This document shows, in pieces, positions 16,136 to 25,288 of a stretch of 60,133 bases of DNA. Below the pieces are notes generated by a model that ran no database searches, had not been told where the DNA came from, and worked only from the letters and a program-made list of their open reading frames with translations. Both the position numbers and the translations under genes were made by a program. The DNA lies in IMG/VR virus record IMGVR_UViG_3300013111_000391, positions 1-60,133 of that record; one strand, written 5' to 3'. Position 1 is the first letter of the stretch; the number at the start of each line of letters is the position of its first letter. This DNA comes from a virus.

Positions 16136-17934
16136 CATTCCTTGAGTTGTCTCATATTTTTGCAAATCAAGTTAAATTACCGTATTCAACAGGATGTATT
16201 TGGAGTTATTGTAGGAAGATAGATGAAATATCGAATAATTTTTCTTTTGATCTTCATGATTGGTTCTATGTACTTGATGGTGAATTTGATGTAAATGATG
16301 CCGCCAAAAAGTTGTCTGAATGTGATGTTGTAGGTGTTTCATATTTTGTATGGAATACATTCAAATCAGATAAAGTTTGTGCAGAGATTAAAAAAATAAA
16401 TCCAGATTGTCTGATTGTTTATGGCGGTTTAGGCACACCAAAATATGGCAGATGTTCTGATTTTTTAAAGGAACGTCCATATGTTGATATAATCGTGCAT
16501 AATGAAGGAGAAATAGTTTTTTCTAATTTGTTAAAGGCAATTATTCACGATAAAGATTTTTTAACAGTCAATGGTATTACGACACAAACTTTTAGCACAC
16601 CATTAGAAAGTCGAATTAAAGACTTTCCATCAATGCCTAGTCCATATCTTGATGGTTTATTTGATGAACTAAATTCTATAAAAACAAATACTTATAATTG
16701 GGAAAGTCTAATAGAATTAGAGAGAGGTTGTCCATATACTTGTACATTTTGTGAGGTTGGTGATAGACATTGGACAAAAGTTATAAAGCAAGATTATGAG
16801 AAAATGGTTGCTGAAATTAATTGGGTTTCGAAAAGAAAAATTGAATATTTGCATTTAATTGATAATAATTTTGGTATGTTTAAAGAGCATAAAATTATAT
16901 CAGATTTGTTAATAAAAAATTATCAAGAATATGGTTATCCTAATGCTTTAAACATCACATGGGCTAAACATAAAAAACCATATTTGTTTGATATAGCAGA
17001 AGAATTGTGGAAAGCAGGTCTGAATAAAAGTGTGACCATAGCATTACAATCGATGAATTCACCCACATTGAAAGCAGTAGAACGAGCAAACGAAAACACA
17101 AATTTAAAACAAGTTATAGAGTATTTGAAAAAAAGAGGTATGCCTGCCTATATAGAAACTATACTTGGTTTACCTGAAGAGACATTTGACACTTTCAAGC
17201 AGGGATTGTATACTTTAATGGATGACATTGATTATCATAACTATGTAGGAATTTATGTAATGGTTGCTCTTCCAAATACACCATTTGGAGATGATGCATA
17301 TCTCAAAAAATATGGAGTTCAGATAAGACAAACGCCACCTGCTTTTTATCATCATGAACATCCACCAGATCAACTTCTAGAAGATTTGAATAATGTCGTA
17401 GTTGGTTCTAACGTCATGACTTTCGATGATTACATAAAAGCATCAGGATGGAAATGGTATATAACTACATTTCATTTTCTAGGGTGGCTTAGAATTTTGG
17501 CATTAGATTTGAAGAAAAAATATAATCTTACAATGAAAAATTTTTATGATGATTTATTTGATTGGGCGATGAATGATAGTGGAACAATGTTAAATGAAGA
17601 ATATTATGAAACCATTAATTCAACAAATAGGGTTTTTGAAAGAGAAATACCATGGGGTAGAAAAATATCAGATGTATCTGACACTTATTGGGAATATGAA
17701 GAAGCAACTTCAATCAATATTGCAAAAAATAAAGATAGATTCTATAATGAAATCAAAAGTTTTTTAGATATGAAATACAATATAAAAGAAGATATCATTA
17801 AAAAACAATATGACAAAATGATAGATCCATATGTGGATTATGATGGTGATTTAGAAAAATGGGCTAGAGAATGTATGTGGTGGGGTAGAAGAGCCGAATC
17901 GTTTTTTCACGGAGGACAACATGGAGTATCATAG
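16105..17934 (+). CDS. B12-binding-domain radical SAM enzyme
   Basis: 609 aa from TTG 16105. GGAGGAGG at about 16091-16098 is the strongest Shine-Dalgarno in the island and sits inside the amidinotransferase active-site codons. Residues 50-150 are a cobalamin-type Rossmann domain (CDVVGVSYFVWNT, IVYGGLG, DIIVHNEGE). The cluster motif CPYTCTFC has Cys209, 213, 216. Downstream are LIDNNFGMF, ALQSMNSPTLKAVERAN and IETILGLPEET. This architecture covers methyltransferases such as Fom3 and GenK as well as other reactions. The cobalamin DxHxxG motif is not apparent, so B12 may bind base-off or not at all. Confidence 0.85.
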   Translation: MRDIGSKKRIAFLELSHIFANQVKLPYSTGCIWSYCRKIDEISNNFSFDLHDWFYVLDGEFDVNDAAKKLSECDVVGVSYFVWNTFKSDKVCAEIKKINPDCLIVYGGLGTPKYGRCSDFLKERPYVDIIVHNEGEIVFSNLLKAIIHDKDFLTVNGITTQTFSTPLESRIKDFPSMPSPYLDGLFDELNSIKTNTYNWESLIELERGCPYTCTFCEVGDRHWTKVIKQDYEKMVAEINWVSKRKIEYLHLIDNNFGMFKEHKIISDLLIKNYQEYGYPNALNITWAKHKKPYLFDIAEELWKAGLNKSVTIALQSMNSPTLKAVERANENTNLKQVIEYLKKRGMPAYIETILGLPEETFDTFKQGLYTLMDDIDYHNYVGIYVMVALPNTPFGDDAYLKKYGVQIRQTPPAFYHHEHPPDQLLEDLNNVVVGSNVMTFDDYIKASGWKWYITTFHFLGWLRILALDLKKKYNLTMKNFYDDLFDWAMNDSGTMLNEEYYETINSTNRVFEREIPWGRKISDVSDTYWEYEEATSINIAKNKDRFYNEIKSFLDMKYNIKEDIIKKQYDKMIDPYVDYDGDLEKWARECMWWGRRAESFFHGGQHGVS

Positions 17935-18514
17935 AATATTTGCTTTTGGCGATTCTTATATTGACAATATGAGGAGCAATAAAAAATCAGGTCTTGTAAA
18001 TGACGATGACAGACCAAAAATGTGGATAGAAAAAATAGTCGAGTTCTATAAACCCAGACATTATTTTAATTATGGTAAGTCCGGTTCAGATTCAAACTTT
18101 TCAATTGACAAGATAAAAAACTTTCAAATTTGTAATCCATATGGTTTTGCACATGATGATTTATTGATTGTGGTTTTATCAAATAATCCAAATAGTGGGG
18201 TTAGAAATAATTTAGAATATCAAAAATATATTATTGATTTACCATGCTCAAAAATTATTTTTCATAATGAATATAATGATGAATATAAATCTAAGCACAC
18301 ATTTCCTTTGTCGCTTGAAGATATTTCTTGTCATGAAATATACGAAAAAAATATAAATCGTAGATATGATAAGAGAGTGAATCATTTATCATGGATTAAT
18401 CATCAAATTTTATTTGATTGCAGTATTAAATTTATCAATGGCAATAAATTTTTTTCATATGATGATTTTGAATATAAATTTTTAAACATAAATGAGGCAT
18501 TTCATTGTGACTGA
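17921..18514 (+). CDS. SGNH-like hydrolase, short form
   Basis: 197 aa, about 60 shorter than its paralogues. FAFGDSYIDN contains the nucleophile Ser13, NYGKSGSDSNFS replaces the usual glycine block, and DKRVNHLSWINHQILFD is the His signature. The central region is reduced, which fits a minimal catalytic domain. It overlaps the radical SAM gene by 14 bases and the next gene by 23. Substrate unknown. Confidence 0.6.
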   Translation: MEYHRIFAFGDSYIDNMRSNKKSGLVNDDDRPKMWIEKIVEFYKPRHYFNYGKSGSDSNFSIDKIKNFQICNPYGFAHDDLLIVVLSNNPNSGVRNNLEYQKYIIDLPCSKIIFHNEYNDEYKSKHTFPLSLEDISCHEIYEKNINRRYDKRVNHLSWINHQILFDCSIKFINGNKFFSYDDFEYKFLNINEAFHCD

Positions 18515-19346
18515 TATTTTTTTGAACTCACCTGCTTCATGGAAAAGTGATATAAATTTTTTTGATTCTGTTGAATGTATAAATGCTACAGTGCCTAATT
18601 TTTACGATAACTTTAAAATTAATTTTTACACTCTTGATATTAACGTTCATCGATTGACAGACAACAACATATTTAAATGCGAACCATGGATGTTGTTTTT
18701 CAAATATATTAAAAATGAAAAATATTTTAAGTGCGATTTCAAAATTTCAAATGATGATATTTTGAAAAAATTTGTATCATTAAATTTTAATGTAAACTCA
18801 GATAAAAGTCATAGATTAGAGTTGTTAAAATTTATAGGGAAACACGACATAAACTGTTATTTTAGTAATATAGACAAAAATATCAAATTGACAGAAATAC
18901 CTGAACATTATCCAAATGGATATTTTAAAGGGCGTTATGATTACGGAGTGCCTAAAGAATATTTCTTAGGATTGATAGATATTGTAACCGAAGGTTCAAA
19001 TAATATGTCTACACATTTTTCAGAAAAATCGTTCAAATCTCTTTTTTATAAAAAACCTTTCATCAGTATAGCAGGTCCGTATTGGTATGAAACTTTTAAA
19101 AAATCTGGTTTTGAGTTATACGATGAAATATTCGATTATGCATTTGATGTTGATGAGAATAAAAATACAAGATTAGATGACATATTACTTCAAATAAAAC
19201 ATCTTAATTCATTGAATTATTCTGAATTGAATAATATTATCAAAACTATTCAACCTAAAATAGAGCATAATTTTAATCACTTATATACATTGGATTCTAA
19301 AAATTTAGAAAAGGCACATTTAGATAAAAATATTAAAGAATTATGA
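18492..19346 (+). CDS. Glycosyltransferase-like protein, paralogue of 10475
   Basis: 284 aa. Residues 165-225 repeat the segment seen at 10475: IVTEGSNNMSTHFSEKSFKS, KPFISIAGPYWYETFKKSGF, YDEIFDYAFDV. The S-E-K and P-F-I-S-I-A-G elements match. The N-terminal half is unrelated to known folds by eye. It lies between an SGNH gene and the second amidinotransferase, with ATGA overlap to the latter. Sugar transfer is inferred only from the GT10-like motif. Confidence 0.5.
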   Translation: MRHFIVTDIFLNSPASWKSDINFFDSVECINATVPNFYDNFKINFYTLDINVHRLTDNNIFKCEPWMLFFKYIKNEKYFKCDFKISNDDILKKFVSLNFNVNSDKSHRLELLKFIGKHDINCYFSNIDKNIKLTEIPEHYPNGYFKGRYDYGVPKEYFLGLIDIVTEGSNNMSTHFSEKSFKSLFYKKPFISIAGPYWYETFKKSGFELYDEIFDYAFDVDENKNTRLDDILLQIKHLNSLNYSELNNIIKTIQPKIEHNFNHLYTLDSKNLEKAHLDKNIKEL

Positions 19347-20389
19347 TTTATTCTAACAACGATTGGAGTCAATTAAAAGAATGTTTTGTTGGTATTGCTG
19401 ACAACATGGTCCACCCAAAGATGGATTTGTCTGTCATGTCTTTTTCATATGCAGGATATGATTATGAAGAGGTCAAAGAGTTAAAGGGTGCTTATCCACA
19501 ATGGATTATAGATGAGGCAAATGAAGATTTAGATAATTTAAGTTTACAACTTAAAAAATTAGATGTTAAAGTTAGAAGACCTGAAAAAACAAAACATTCT
19601 AAAATATTTTCAAGTCCTGATTGGCAATCTACTGGTTGGTATAATTATTGTCCAAGAGATTTATTATTACCTCTTGACAATCTAATTATAGATTGTCCAT
19701 CCGCAATGAGATCAAGATACTTTGAAACATTTGCATACAGAAAATTTTTGTATAAGCAATTCGATGAGGGTGTTCAATGGATATCAGCCCCAAAACCTAG
19801 ATTATTGGATGATTTATATATATTTAAAGATTTGACAAAACCTACAGTATTAGATAAAGAAATTATTTTCGATGCCGCCAACATTGTGAGAATGGGTAAC
19901 GATTTATTATTTCAGGTTTCAAACTCAGGAACGATAAAAGGTGCGAGATGGCTTGAGAGTATTGTTAAGCCTTTAGGATATAGAGTTCATTTAGCAGATG
20001 GTTTTTATGCATATACACATTTTGATTCTACTGTCATACCGTTGAGACCTGGGCTTGTGTTATTTAATGGTGCAAGATTAAATGAAAACCATTATCCTAA
20101 AATTTTTGAAAAATGGGATAAAATATTTTTTGATGATATAATTGATATAGGTAGTTCTTTACCAAATGGTATTTCACCTTGTTCTCCATACATAGGATTA
20201 AACTTGTTGAGTATTAATGAAGAACTTGTAATTGTCGATGTCAATCAAACGTCTTTAAGAAAAAAATTATCGTCATATGGTATAGAATCGATAGGATTAA
20301 ATATGAGACATGCTAGAACAATATCAGGTGGTTTTCATTGTGTTACATTGGATACACTAAGAGATGGAAAAAGAGAAGACTATTTTTAA
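19343..20389 (+). CDS. Amidinotransferase 2 (StrB/AGAT family)
   Basis: 348 aa. Active-site residues are intact: Cys333 in GGFHCVTLD, His226 in YTHFDSTVI, Asp177 in IIFDAANIV; NYCPRDLLL is also present. It is clearly paralogous to the enzyme at 15122 but diverged across the substrate loops (DNMVHPKMDLSVMSF against ADFAYIPPPDPSMKN), so it probably amidinates a different amine or position. Two guanidino groups on one scaffold, as in streptidine, would need two such enzymes; that is inference. The 3' end overlaps the next radical SAM gene by 26 bases. Confidence 0.9.
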   Translation: MIYSNNDWSQLKECFVGIADNMVHPKMDLSVMSFSYAGYDYEEVKELKGAYPQWIIDEANEDLDNLSLQLKKLDVKVRRPEKTKHSKIFSSPDWQSTGWYNYCPRDLLLPLDNLIIDCPSAMRSRYFETFAYRKFLYKQFDEGVQWISAPKPRLLDDLYIFKDLTKPTVLDKEIIFDAANIVRMGNDLLFQVSNSGTIKGARWLESIVKPLGYRVHLADGFYAYTHFDSTVIPLRPGLVLFNGARLNENHYPKIFEKWDKIFFDDIIDIGSSLPNGISPCSPYIGLNLLSINEELVIVDVNQTSLRKKLSSYGIESIGLNMRHARTISGGFHCVTLDTLRDGKREDYF

Positions 20390-21188
20390 ATGCTCTGCTT
20401 TATATAATTACACAAATATCAGAAGTGATGATAGAGTTTTTCCATGTTGTCGCTTTAAAAGACCAATTCAAAAATTTGATGGAGACGTAAATGGTGTTTT
20501 GGCTACTAGCGAATATGATGAATTACGTGAAAAATTCAAAATTCAAAAATTACCAGAATGTTCTAAATGTTGGGAAGAGGAAGATAATGGTGTCAAGTCA
20601 CTTAGAGAGGAATTTAATGAGCAATATGATTGTGACGAAATAAAATTAAGACATTTAGAAATAGGATTTGATAATATATGTAATTTGAAATGTGATCCGT
20701 GTTGGGAGGAATGGTCGTATCAATTTAATGGAATTATAAAACATATTAAACCACTAATAAATATTCCTAATCTTGAAAAAGTAACCTTTTTAGGAGGTGA
20801 ACCATTAATGACACAAAAACATTTTCAATTTCTTAAAAAAATTGATAGAGAGAATTTAGAAGTTGTATATGTTACAAATGGCATGTTTAAACCTCATGAG
20901 AGATGGAAAAAAATATGGAGGGAGTGTAAAAATGTAAGTTTTTTAGTCAGTATTGATGGTTTTGACAAACTCAATGAAAAAGTCAGATCTGGTTCTGATT
21001 GGAATACAATAATAAATACTGTAGAAGAGTTAGAAAAAGAATGGTCTGTTACGATTAATACTGTATTACATAAAAATAATGTACATGGTCTGGAAGAATT
21101 AAAGAAATGGGTAGGTAATAGAAAATGGAATGTAAATTTATTAACATACCCAGAACATTTAAAAATTGGAGTAAATAATGTTTCCTAA
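20364..21188 (+). CDS. Radical SAM enzyme with N-terminal twitch cluster
   Basis: 274 aa, the shortest of the twitch group. Auxiliary cysteines: Cys10, Cys28-Cys29 in RVFPCCRF, Cys66 and Cys69 in CSKCWEE. Core CNLKCDPC has Cys106, 110, 113, and FLGGEPLMT is the SAM-contacting GGE motif. The chain ends soon after VSIDGFDKLNEKVR and lacks the last 60-80 residues found in relatives. It follows amidinotransferase 2 directly, so it may act on the same intermediate. Confidence 0.85.
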   Translation: MEKEKTIFKCSALYNYTNIRSDDRVFPCCRFKRPIQKFDGDVNGVLATSEYDELREKFKIQKLPECSKCWEEEDNGVKSLREEFNEQYDCDEIKLRHLEIGFDNICNLKCDPCWEEWSYQFNGIIKHIKPLINIPNLEKVTFLGGEPLMTQKHFQFLKKIDRENLEVVYVTNGMFKPHERWKKIWRECKNVSFLVSIDGFDKLNEKVRSGSDWNTIINTVEELEKEWSVTINTVLHKNNVHGLEELKKWVGNRKWNVNLLTYPEHLKIGVNNVS

Positions 21189-21723
21189 AACGATACAGAT
21201 AGAGGCGGAATTATCACATTTGCTTGATGCTAATTATAATGAAGATTATAGTTGTATTACTCATCAGGTACAAGAACAACAAGATGTTCATGACAAATAT
21301 CAATGGAGTGAACGTTATACAAAGAAGAATACGGTCATTAATCAGGAATGGTGGAGTAAAGATGATATTCCAATCGATGATTTAGAGCATCAATTACATA
21401 TGAAAATATTGACAATATCTACAATACGTCAACCTCCTGGACAGGTGATACCTATACATAAAGATATTTTTTATCAAATAAAAAAGAAATATGACGTTAA
21501 AAACGAAATAATTGTAAGAGCAAATATACATTTAAATGATTGGGAACCTGGTCATATGATTCAATATAAGGAAAAAAATGATTGGCATGCCTGGATTAAA
21601 TGGAAAACAAATCAAGGTCTAATGTTTGATGAGAACACTTTACATATTGGAATGAATGGTGGAACAACAGATAAATACACTCTCCAGTTATCAGGATTCT
21701 TTCAAAGACCTGAGAGCAATTAG
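21178..21723 (+). CDS. 2-oxoglutarate/Fe(II) oxygenase-like protein
   Basis: 181 aa. QPPGQVIPIHKDIFY gives the H-x-D pair, VRANIHLNDWEPGHMIQY the core jelly-roll strand, and FDENTLHIGMNGG the distal His; the following TDKYTLQLSGFF strand is where the 2-oxoglutarate ligand would sit, although no Arg is evident there. The pattern is that of small aspartyl-hydroxylase-like or cupin-fold oxygenases. It probably hydroxylates an intermediate. The last 68 bases overlap the next gene. Confidence 0.6.
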   Translation: MFPKTIQIEAELSHLLDANYNEDYSCITHQVQEQQDVHDKYQWSERYTKKNTVINQEWWSKDDIPIDDLEHQLHMKILTISTIRQPPGQVIPIHKDIFYQIKKKYDVKNEIIVRANIHLNDWEPGHMIQYKEKNDWHAWIKWKTNQGLMFDENTLHIGMNGGTTDKYTLQLSGFFQRPESN

Positions 21724-22510
21724 AGATGATGAGCAACAAGAATTTATACAAAGTATAGATTTAAATTCTTATTTGTGGAATGACATTTCAGACGAGTTTT
21801 TAGAGAACTTTACCTCATGGGTAAAGATGTCTAAATTAAATGATTTTTCTAAACTCGATAGTTATCCTCACAAAACTATAACTTGTGGTTCTATACAGGC
21901 ATTTGACCATTGGTACATTTCGCACGGTGGTATGCCTCAAGTTGTAGATGGTGAGTTTATGTATCATAAAGGAGCAAATAAAAATAGCAACCCTTTCTTG
22001 TCAAATAAAAATAGAATTTTGTCAATGCCTTTTACAGGTAACGGACATGTGCATGATGTATATAATGAATGGATTGAATCAGATATTCCATTGATGTTAG
22101 ATTTTTGTCATGCTCCAACATCAAAAGGTTTAGTATTAGATGATAATGATTGTATAAAACAAATTTGTTTTTCAGTTTCTAAAGCATTTTGGGGTGGTGA
22201 ATGGTTGAGAATTGGTGTAAGATATTCAAAACTTGATTACGATGATGGAATTGACATAGCCAATCATGTTAAAATGGTACCTCGTTTAAGTATGGGCGTG
22301 GCTAATGAACTCATAAAAAAATATGAATTCGATAGTGTTTGGAATCGAAATGGTTTTTATTATGATAAAGTTTGTGAAAGATTAAATCTCGAAAAGACAA
22401 ATAATGTCATGTTTGCATTAGGAGGTCCAGAATATGATAATTATAATAGAGCAGGCTATAATCGAATATGTTTAAGTCAAGAAATATATAACGAAAAAAC
22501 TTTAATATGA
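21656..22510 (+). CDS. PLP-dependent aminotransferase-like protein, short
   Basis: 284 aa, against roughly 350-400 for usual fold-type I aminotransferases. Key elements are readable: an Asp in PLMLDFCHAPTSKG (pyridine nitrogen contact) and the Schiff-base Lys in CFSVSKAFWGGEWLRIGVRYSK, the SxSKxxG...RxG pattern of class I/II enzymes. The N-terminal arm is missing, and the start overlaps the oxygenase gene by 68 bases; no later in-frame ATG lies before residue 55. It could supply an amine for the amidinotransferases. Good fit to the fold; activity unproven. Confidence 0.62.
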   Translation: MVEQQINTLSSYQDSFKDLRAIRDDEQQEFIQSIDLNSYLWNDISDEFLENFTSWVKMSKLNDFSKLDSYPHKTITCGSIQAFDHWYISHGGMPQVVDGEFMYHKGANKNSNPFLSNKNRILSMPFTGNGHVHDVYNEWIESDIPLMLDFCHAPTSKGLVLDDNDCIKQICFSVSKAFWGGEWLRIGVRYSKLDYDDGIDIANHVKMVPRLSMGVANELIKKYEFDSVWNRNGFYYDKVCERLNLEKTNNVMFALGGPEYDNYNRAGYNRICLSQEIYNEKTLI

Positions 22511-23859
22511 TTAAATGGGGAACTACTTTTGGTTCTCATGATGGAGCATTAGCAGTTTTTGTTGATGATGAACTTGTATTTGCTTCTGATGCAGAACGAT
22601 GGTCGAGAAAGAAAAACGATTCTACAATACCTGACAACCTAATTAAATTTGCAGAAGACAATTGGGGTGTGCCTGATCAGGTACATTTTTACGAAGATTA
22701 TACTCTTAAAACACAACGTAGAGAGTTTGCTGGTCAAAGACCTTTAAAACCAAAACAATTCAAATATAATACAATTGATCATAATCATCACTGGTCTCAT
22801 GCTCGTTATGGTTATTGGACATCTCCGTTTGATGAATGTACAGTTCTTGTTGTTGATGCAATAGGCGAATGGGATACTCTTACACAGTGGAAAGTCAAGA
22901 ATGATTTTGAGTGTGTGAAGAGATGGAAATATCCTAAGTCAATCGGTCTGTTTTATTCTGCAATGACACAGGCGGCTGGATGGAAACCTAATGAAGAAGA
23001 ATATATTCTCATGGGTGCTTCAGCAGTTAAAAAACACAAAATTGAAAATTACAATATTGTCAAAGAATTGTGGGACAATGGTGCAAATTTTCATACAGGA
23101 ATAAATATAAATTTTGATAAGTTTGAGATTGCATCAATCGCACAAGAAATTTACGAAGAAGAGTTTAGAAAGATTATCGATGAGATAGAGGATGATAATC
23201 TTGTATTTGTAGGTGGTTGTGCATTGAATGTGTCCGCAAATCGTTTTCTCACAAAGTTTAATACATTCATACCATGCAATCCAGGTGATGGTGGATCTGC
23301 TATAGGTTGTGTGATTGATAAAAAGATACCTGCAAATGCATATCTAGGTTATGAAATACCTGGTCAATATCCTGTGACAGAAATCATAAAAGAGTTAAAA
23401 GAACGAGGTATTGTAGGTGTTGCTAAAGGAAGAGCAGAATTTGGTCCAAGAGCATTAGGTAACAGATCATTATTAGCAGATCCATCTATTTTCAATATGA
23501 AATATCGTGTTAATTTAGTTAAAGGTCGTGAAGAATTTAGACCATTTGCACCTATGATTTTAAAAGAAGATGCTGATTTATTTTTTGAAGAGGGTATTTC
23601 ATCACCTTTTATGAATACAATTAGAAAAGCAAAACTTATAACATTGAAAAAATATCCGAGCATAGTTCATCTTGACGGTACTTCAAGATTACAAGAAGTG
23701 ACAGAAGAACCACATAGAACATTATTGAAAGAATGGAAAAAAGAAACAGGGTGTTCGATGTTATTAAATACATCTCTAAATGTCAAAGGACAACCTATTA
23801 TAAATAATATATCAGAGGCAAAACAATTTGAATTAAAAACTGGTGTAAAAGTTTTATGA
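22507..23859 (+). CDS. Carbamoyltransferase (NodU/TobZ family)
   Basis: 450 aa. The family forms carbamoyl-adenylate from carbamoyl phosphate and ATP, then O-carbamoylates a hydroxyl, often on sugars. Motifs: SHDGALAVF (residues 10-18), DHNHHWSHAR (91-100, metal-binding His cluster), FVGGCALNVSANR, and the YrdC-like part with AKGRAEFGPRALGNRSLLADP and LLNTSLNVKGQPI. It is somewhat shorter than TobZ. ATGA overlaps on both sides. Carbamoyltransferases are known in cyanophages, where the target is likewise undetermined. Confidence 0.9.
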   Translation: MIKWGTTFGSHDGALAVFVDDELVFASDAERWSRKKNDSTIPDNLIKFAEDNWGVPDQVHFYEDYTLKTQRREFAGQRPLKPKQFKYNTIDHNHHWSHARYGYWTSPFDECTVLVVDAIGEWDTLTQWKVKNDFECVKRWKYPKSIGLFYSAMTQAAGWKPNEEEYILMGASAVKKHKIENYNIVKELWDNGANFHTGININFDKFEIASIAQEIYEEEFRKIIDEIEDDNLVFVGGCALNVSANRFLTKFNTFIPCNPGDGGSAIGCVIDKKIPANAYLGYEIPGQYPVTEIIKELKERGIVGVAKGRAEFGPRALGNRSLLADPSIFNMKYRVNLVKGREEFRPFAPMILKEDADLFFEEGISSPFMNTIRKAKLITLKKYPSIVHLDGTSRLQEVTEEPHRTLLKEWKKETGCSMLLNTSLNVKGQPIINNISEAKQFELKTGVKVL

Positions 23860-24269
23860 TAAAAAAATATCATATAGACATAGACTTTGAGCCTGATTGT
23901 GAACTTACACTTAACGAATGGGGGCAGTGGTCAGCAGTTTTTGACGATGACAACATTAAGAATAAAATAGAAAAATTATTATCTGTTAAAATAATTGGCT
24001 CAACATATGCAGTTTATTTGCCAGGTATGAAACTCGATTTACATTCTGATTATTCTGAATATGGCACTCATATGGATGGTACTTGTGTAGTATTTTTAAA
24101 CACATGCAGTGGCGGTGAACTTATTTTCCCAAATAAAAATATAGAGTTTAAACCCATTAAAGGTGATATGATTGTTTTTCCTGCTACACCTGAATATTCT
24201 CATAAGACAAATGATGTGAAAGGTATGAAAAGAATAATTGTTTGTCCATGGGTTCATATATATAATTGA
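23856..24269 (+). CDS. Prolyl-hydroxylase-like 2OG/Fe(II) oxygenase
   Basis: 137 aa, a minimal double-stranded beta-helix. Facial triad: His-x-Asp in LDLHSDYSEYG and the distal His in PEYSHKTNDV; the 2-oxoglutarate residue would be Lys/Arg in GMKRIIVCPW. FLNTCSGGELIFP and KPIKGDMIVFPA match the P4H family of phage oxygenases. It sits between the carbamoyltransferase and nitroreductase genes. Probably hydroxylates a small substrate. Confidence 0.75.
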   Translation: MIKKYHIDIDFEPDCELTLNEWGQWSAVFDDDNIKNKIEKLLSVKIIGSTYAVYLPGMKLDLHSDYSEYGTHMDGTCVVFLNTCSGGELIFPNKNIEFKPIKGDMIVFPATPEYSHKTNDVKGMKRIIVCPWVHIYN

Positions 24270-24293
24270 AATACAAATTTATTAGGAGATATT

Positions 24294-24977
24294 ATGCACG
24301 GATCATTTCACGGATCATTTAAAAAAATGCTAAAAGAATCAATTCATGAGTCACAAAAGTGCCAGAGAAATTGGGATTTGAGTAAGCAATTGTCCAAAGA
24401 GGATAAAGACCTAATTATAGAATCAGCAACAAATTGTCCTTCAAAGCAAAATTTAAATTATTATAAATTACATATAATAGAAGACCGAGAAAAAATAGAA
24501 AAGATACATCAAAATACAAAAGGTTTTGGACCAATATATTTTGATTATAATTCAGAGAATATGGAAGGTCATTTTAGAAGCGATAGAGGGGAAGAAGGAG
24601 AGTATCATACTAATCCACAAGTTTTGGCAAATTTGCTTTTAATTTTCACTGAAAATAAAGATGATTTATTACAAAGACAGAAGTCGTATACACCCAATAT
24701 ACAGTTTGATGATGAGTGGGCGGAAGATAGGTCTATGGCGATAGGGATTGCCGCTGGATATGTGAACGTAATTGCCACACAATTAGGCTATGCTACTGGA
24801 TGTTGTAAGTGTATGGATTCTGGTGCTATCACAGAAATATTAGGAGAGACGCCAATTTTGTTGATGGGAGTAGGTTTTCCTGACACAAAAAAGAACAGAC
24901 GAGAACATCACTCAGAAAACTTTAAATTTCCAACTTTAAAGAAAATGAAAAATATTGAGACTATTGTACATGCATGA
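24294..24977 (+). CDS. Nitroreductase-family flavoprotein
   Basis: 227 aa. FMN-contacting elements: SATNCPSKQNLNYYKLHII near residue 45 and AIGIAAGYVNVIATQLGYATGCC near residue 150, both typical of the family. AGGAG five bases before ATG. Possible jobs are reduction of an intermediate or supply of reduced flavin to the halogenase 0.3 kb downstream; the second is inference. The protein opens with a tandem HGSF repeat. It follows one of the few real gaps in the island (24 bases). Confidence 0.8.
   Translation: MHGSFHGSFKKMLKESIHESQKCQRNWDLSKQLSKEDKDLIIESATNCPSKQNLNYYKLHIIEDREKIEKIHQNTKGFGPIYFDYNSENMEGHFRSDRGEEGEYHTNPQVLANLLLIFTENKDDLLQRQKSYTPNIQFDDEWAEDRSMAIGIAAGYVNVIATQLGYATGCCKCMDSGAITEILGETPILLMGVGFPDTKKNRREHHSENFKFPTLKKMKNIETIVHA
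24297..24320 (+). repeat. Tandem 12-base duplication at nitroreductase N-terminus
   Basis: CACGGATCATTT occurs twice back to back, giving HGSFHGSF right after the start Met. Most likely a recent in-frame slippage duplication. Confidence 0.85.
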
Positions 24978-25288
24978 TCGTTACAAATAGTATTATTAAA
25001 GTTAAACGTGAATTTAAGTCGAAGGACGAAATAAAAAATTATCTTTATAGTTTTATTCAAAATCATCCTTTTCGACAATACAATCAGAAAATAGCAGATG
25101 AATATGGAGAGCATTTATTCTCTATGACATTTATTCCGTCTGACACAGTTGTATTGACACAAAGATATCCCACACAAGAATTATATTATGAGTCATTACC
25201 ATATAGAAATGACATCATAAGATTTATGAATGAAAAAGATATTATTGATTTTTATAAACCAAGTGATCCAATAAGAATAGAGACATGA
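24974..25288 (+). CDS. Hypothetical protein between nitroreductase and halogenase
   Basis: 104 aa. No family recognised. It reads as a small alpha/beta domain (SIIKVKREFKSKDEIKNYLY, then SDTVVLTQRYPTQE). ATGA overlaps join it to both neighbours, so it is made with the nitroreductase and halogenase and may be an accessory subunit. Confidence 0.65.
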   Translation: MIVTNSIIKVKREFKSKDEIKNYLYSFIQNHPFRQYNQKIADEYGEHLFSMTFIPSDTVVLTQRYPTQELYYESLPYRNDIIRFMNEKDIIDFYKPSDPIRIET

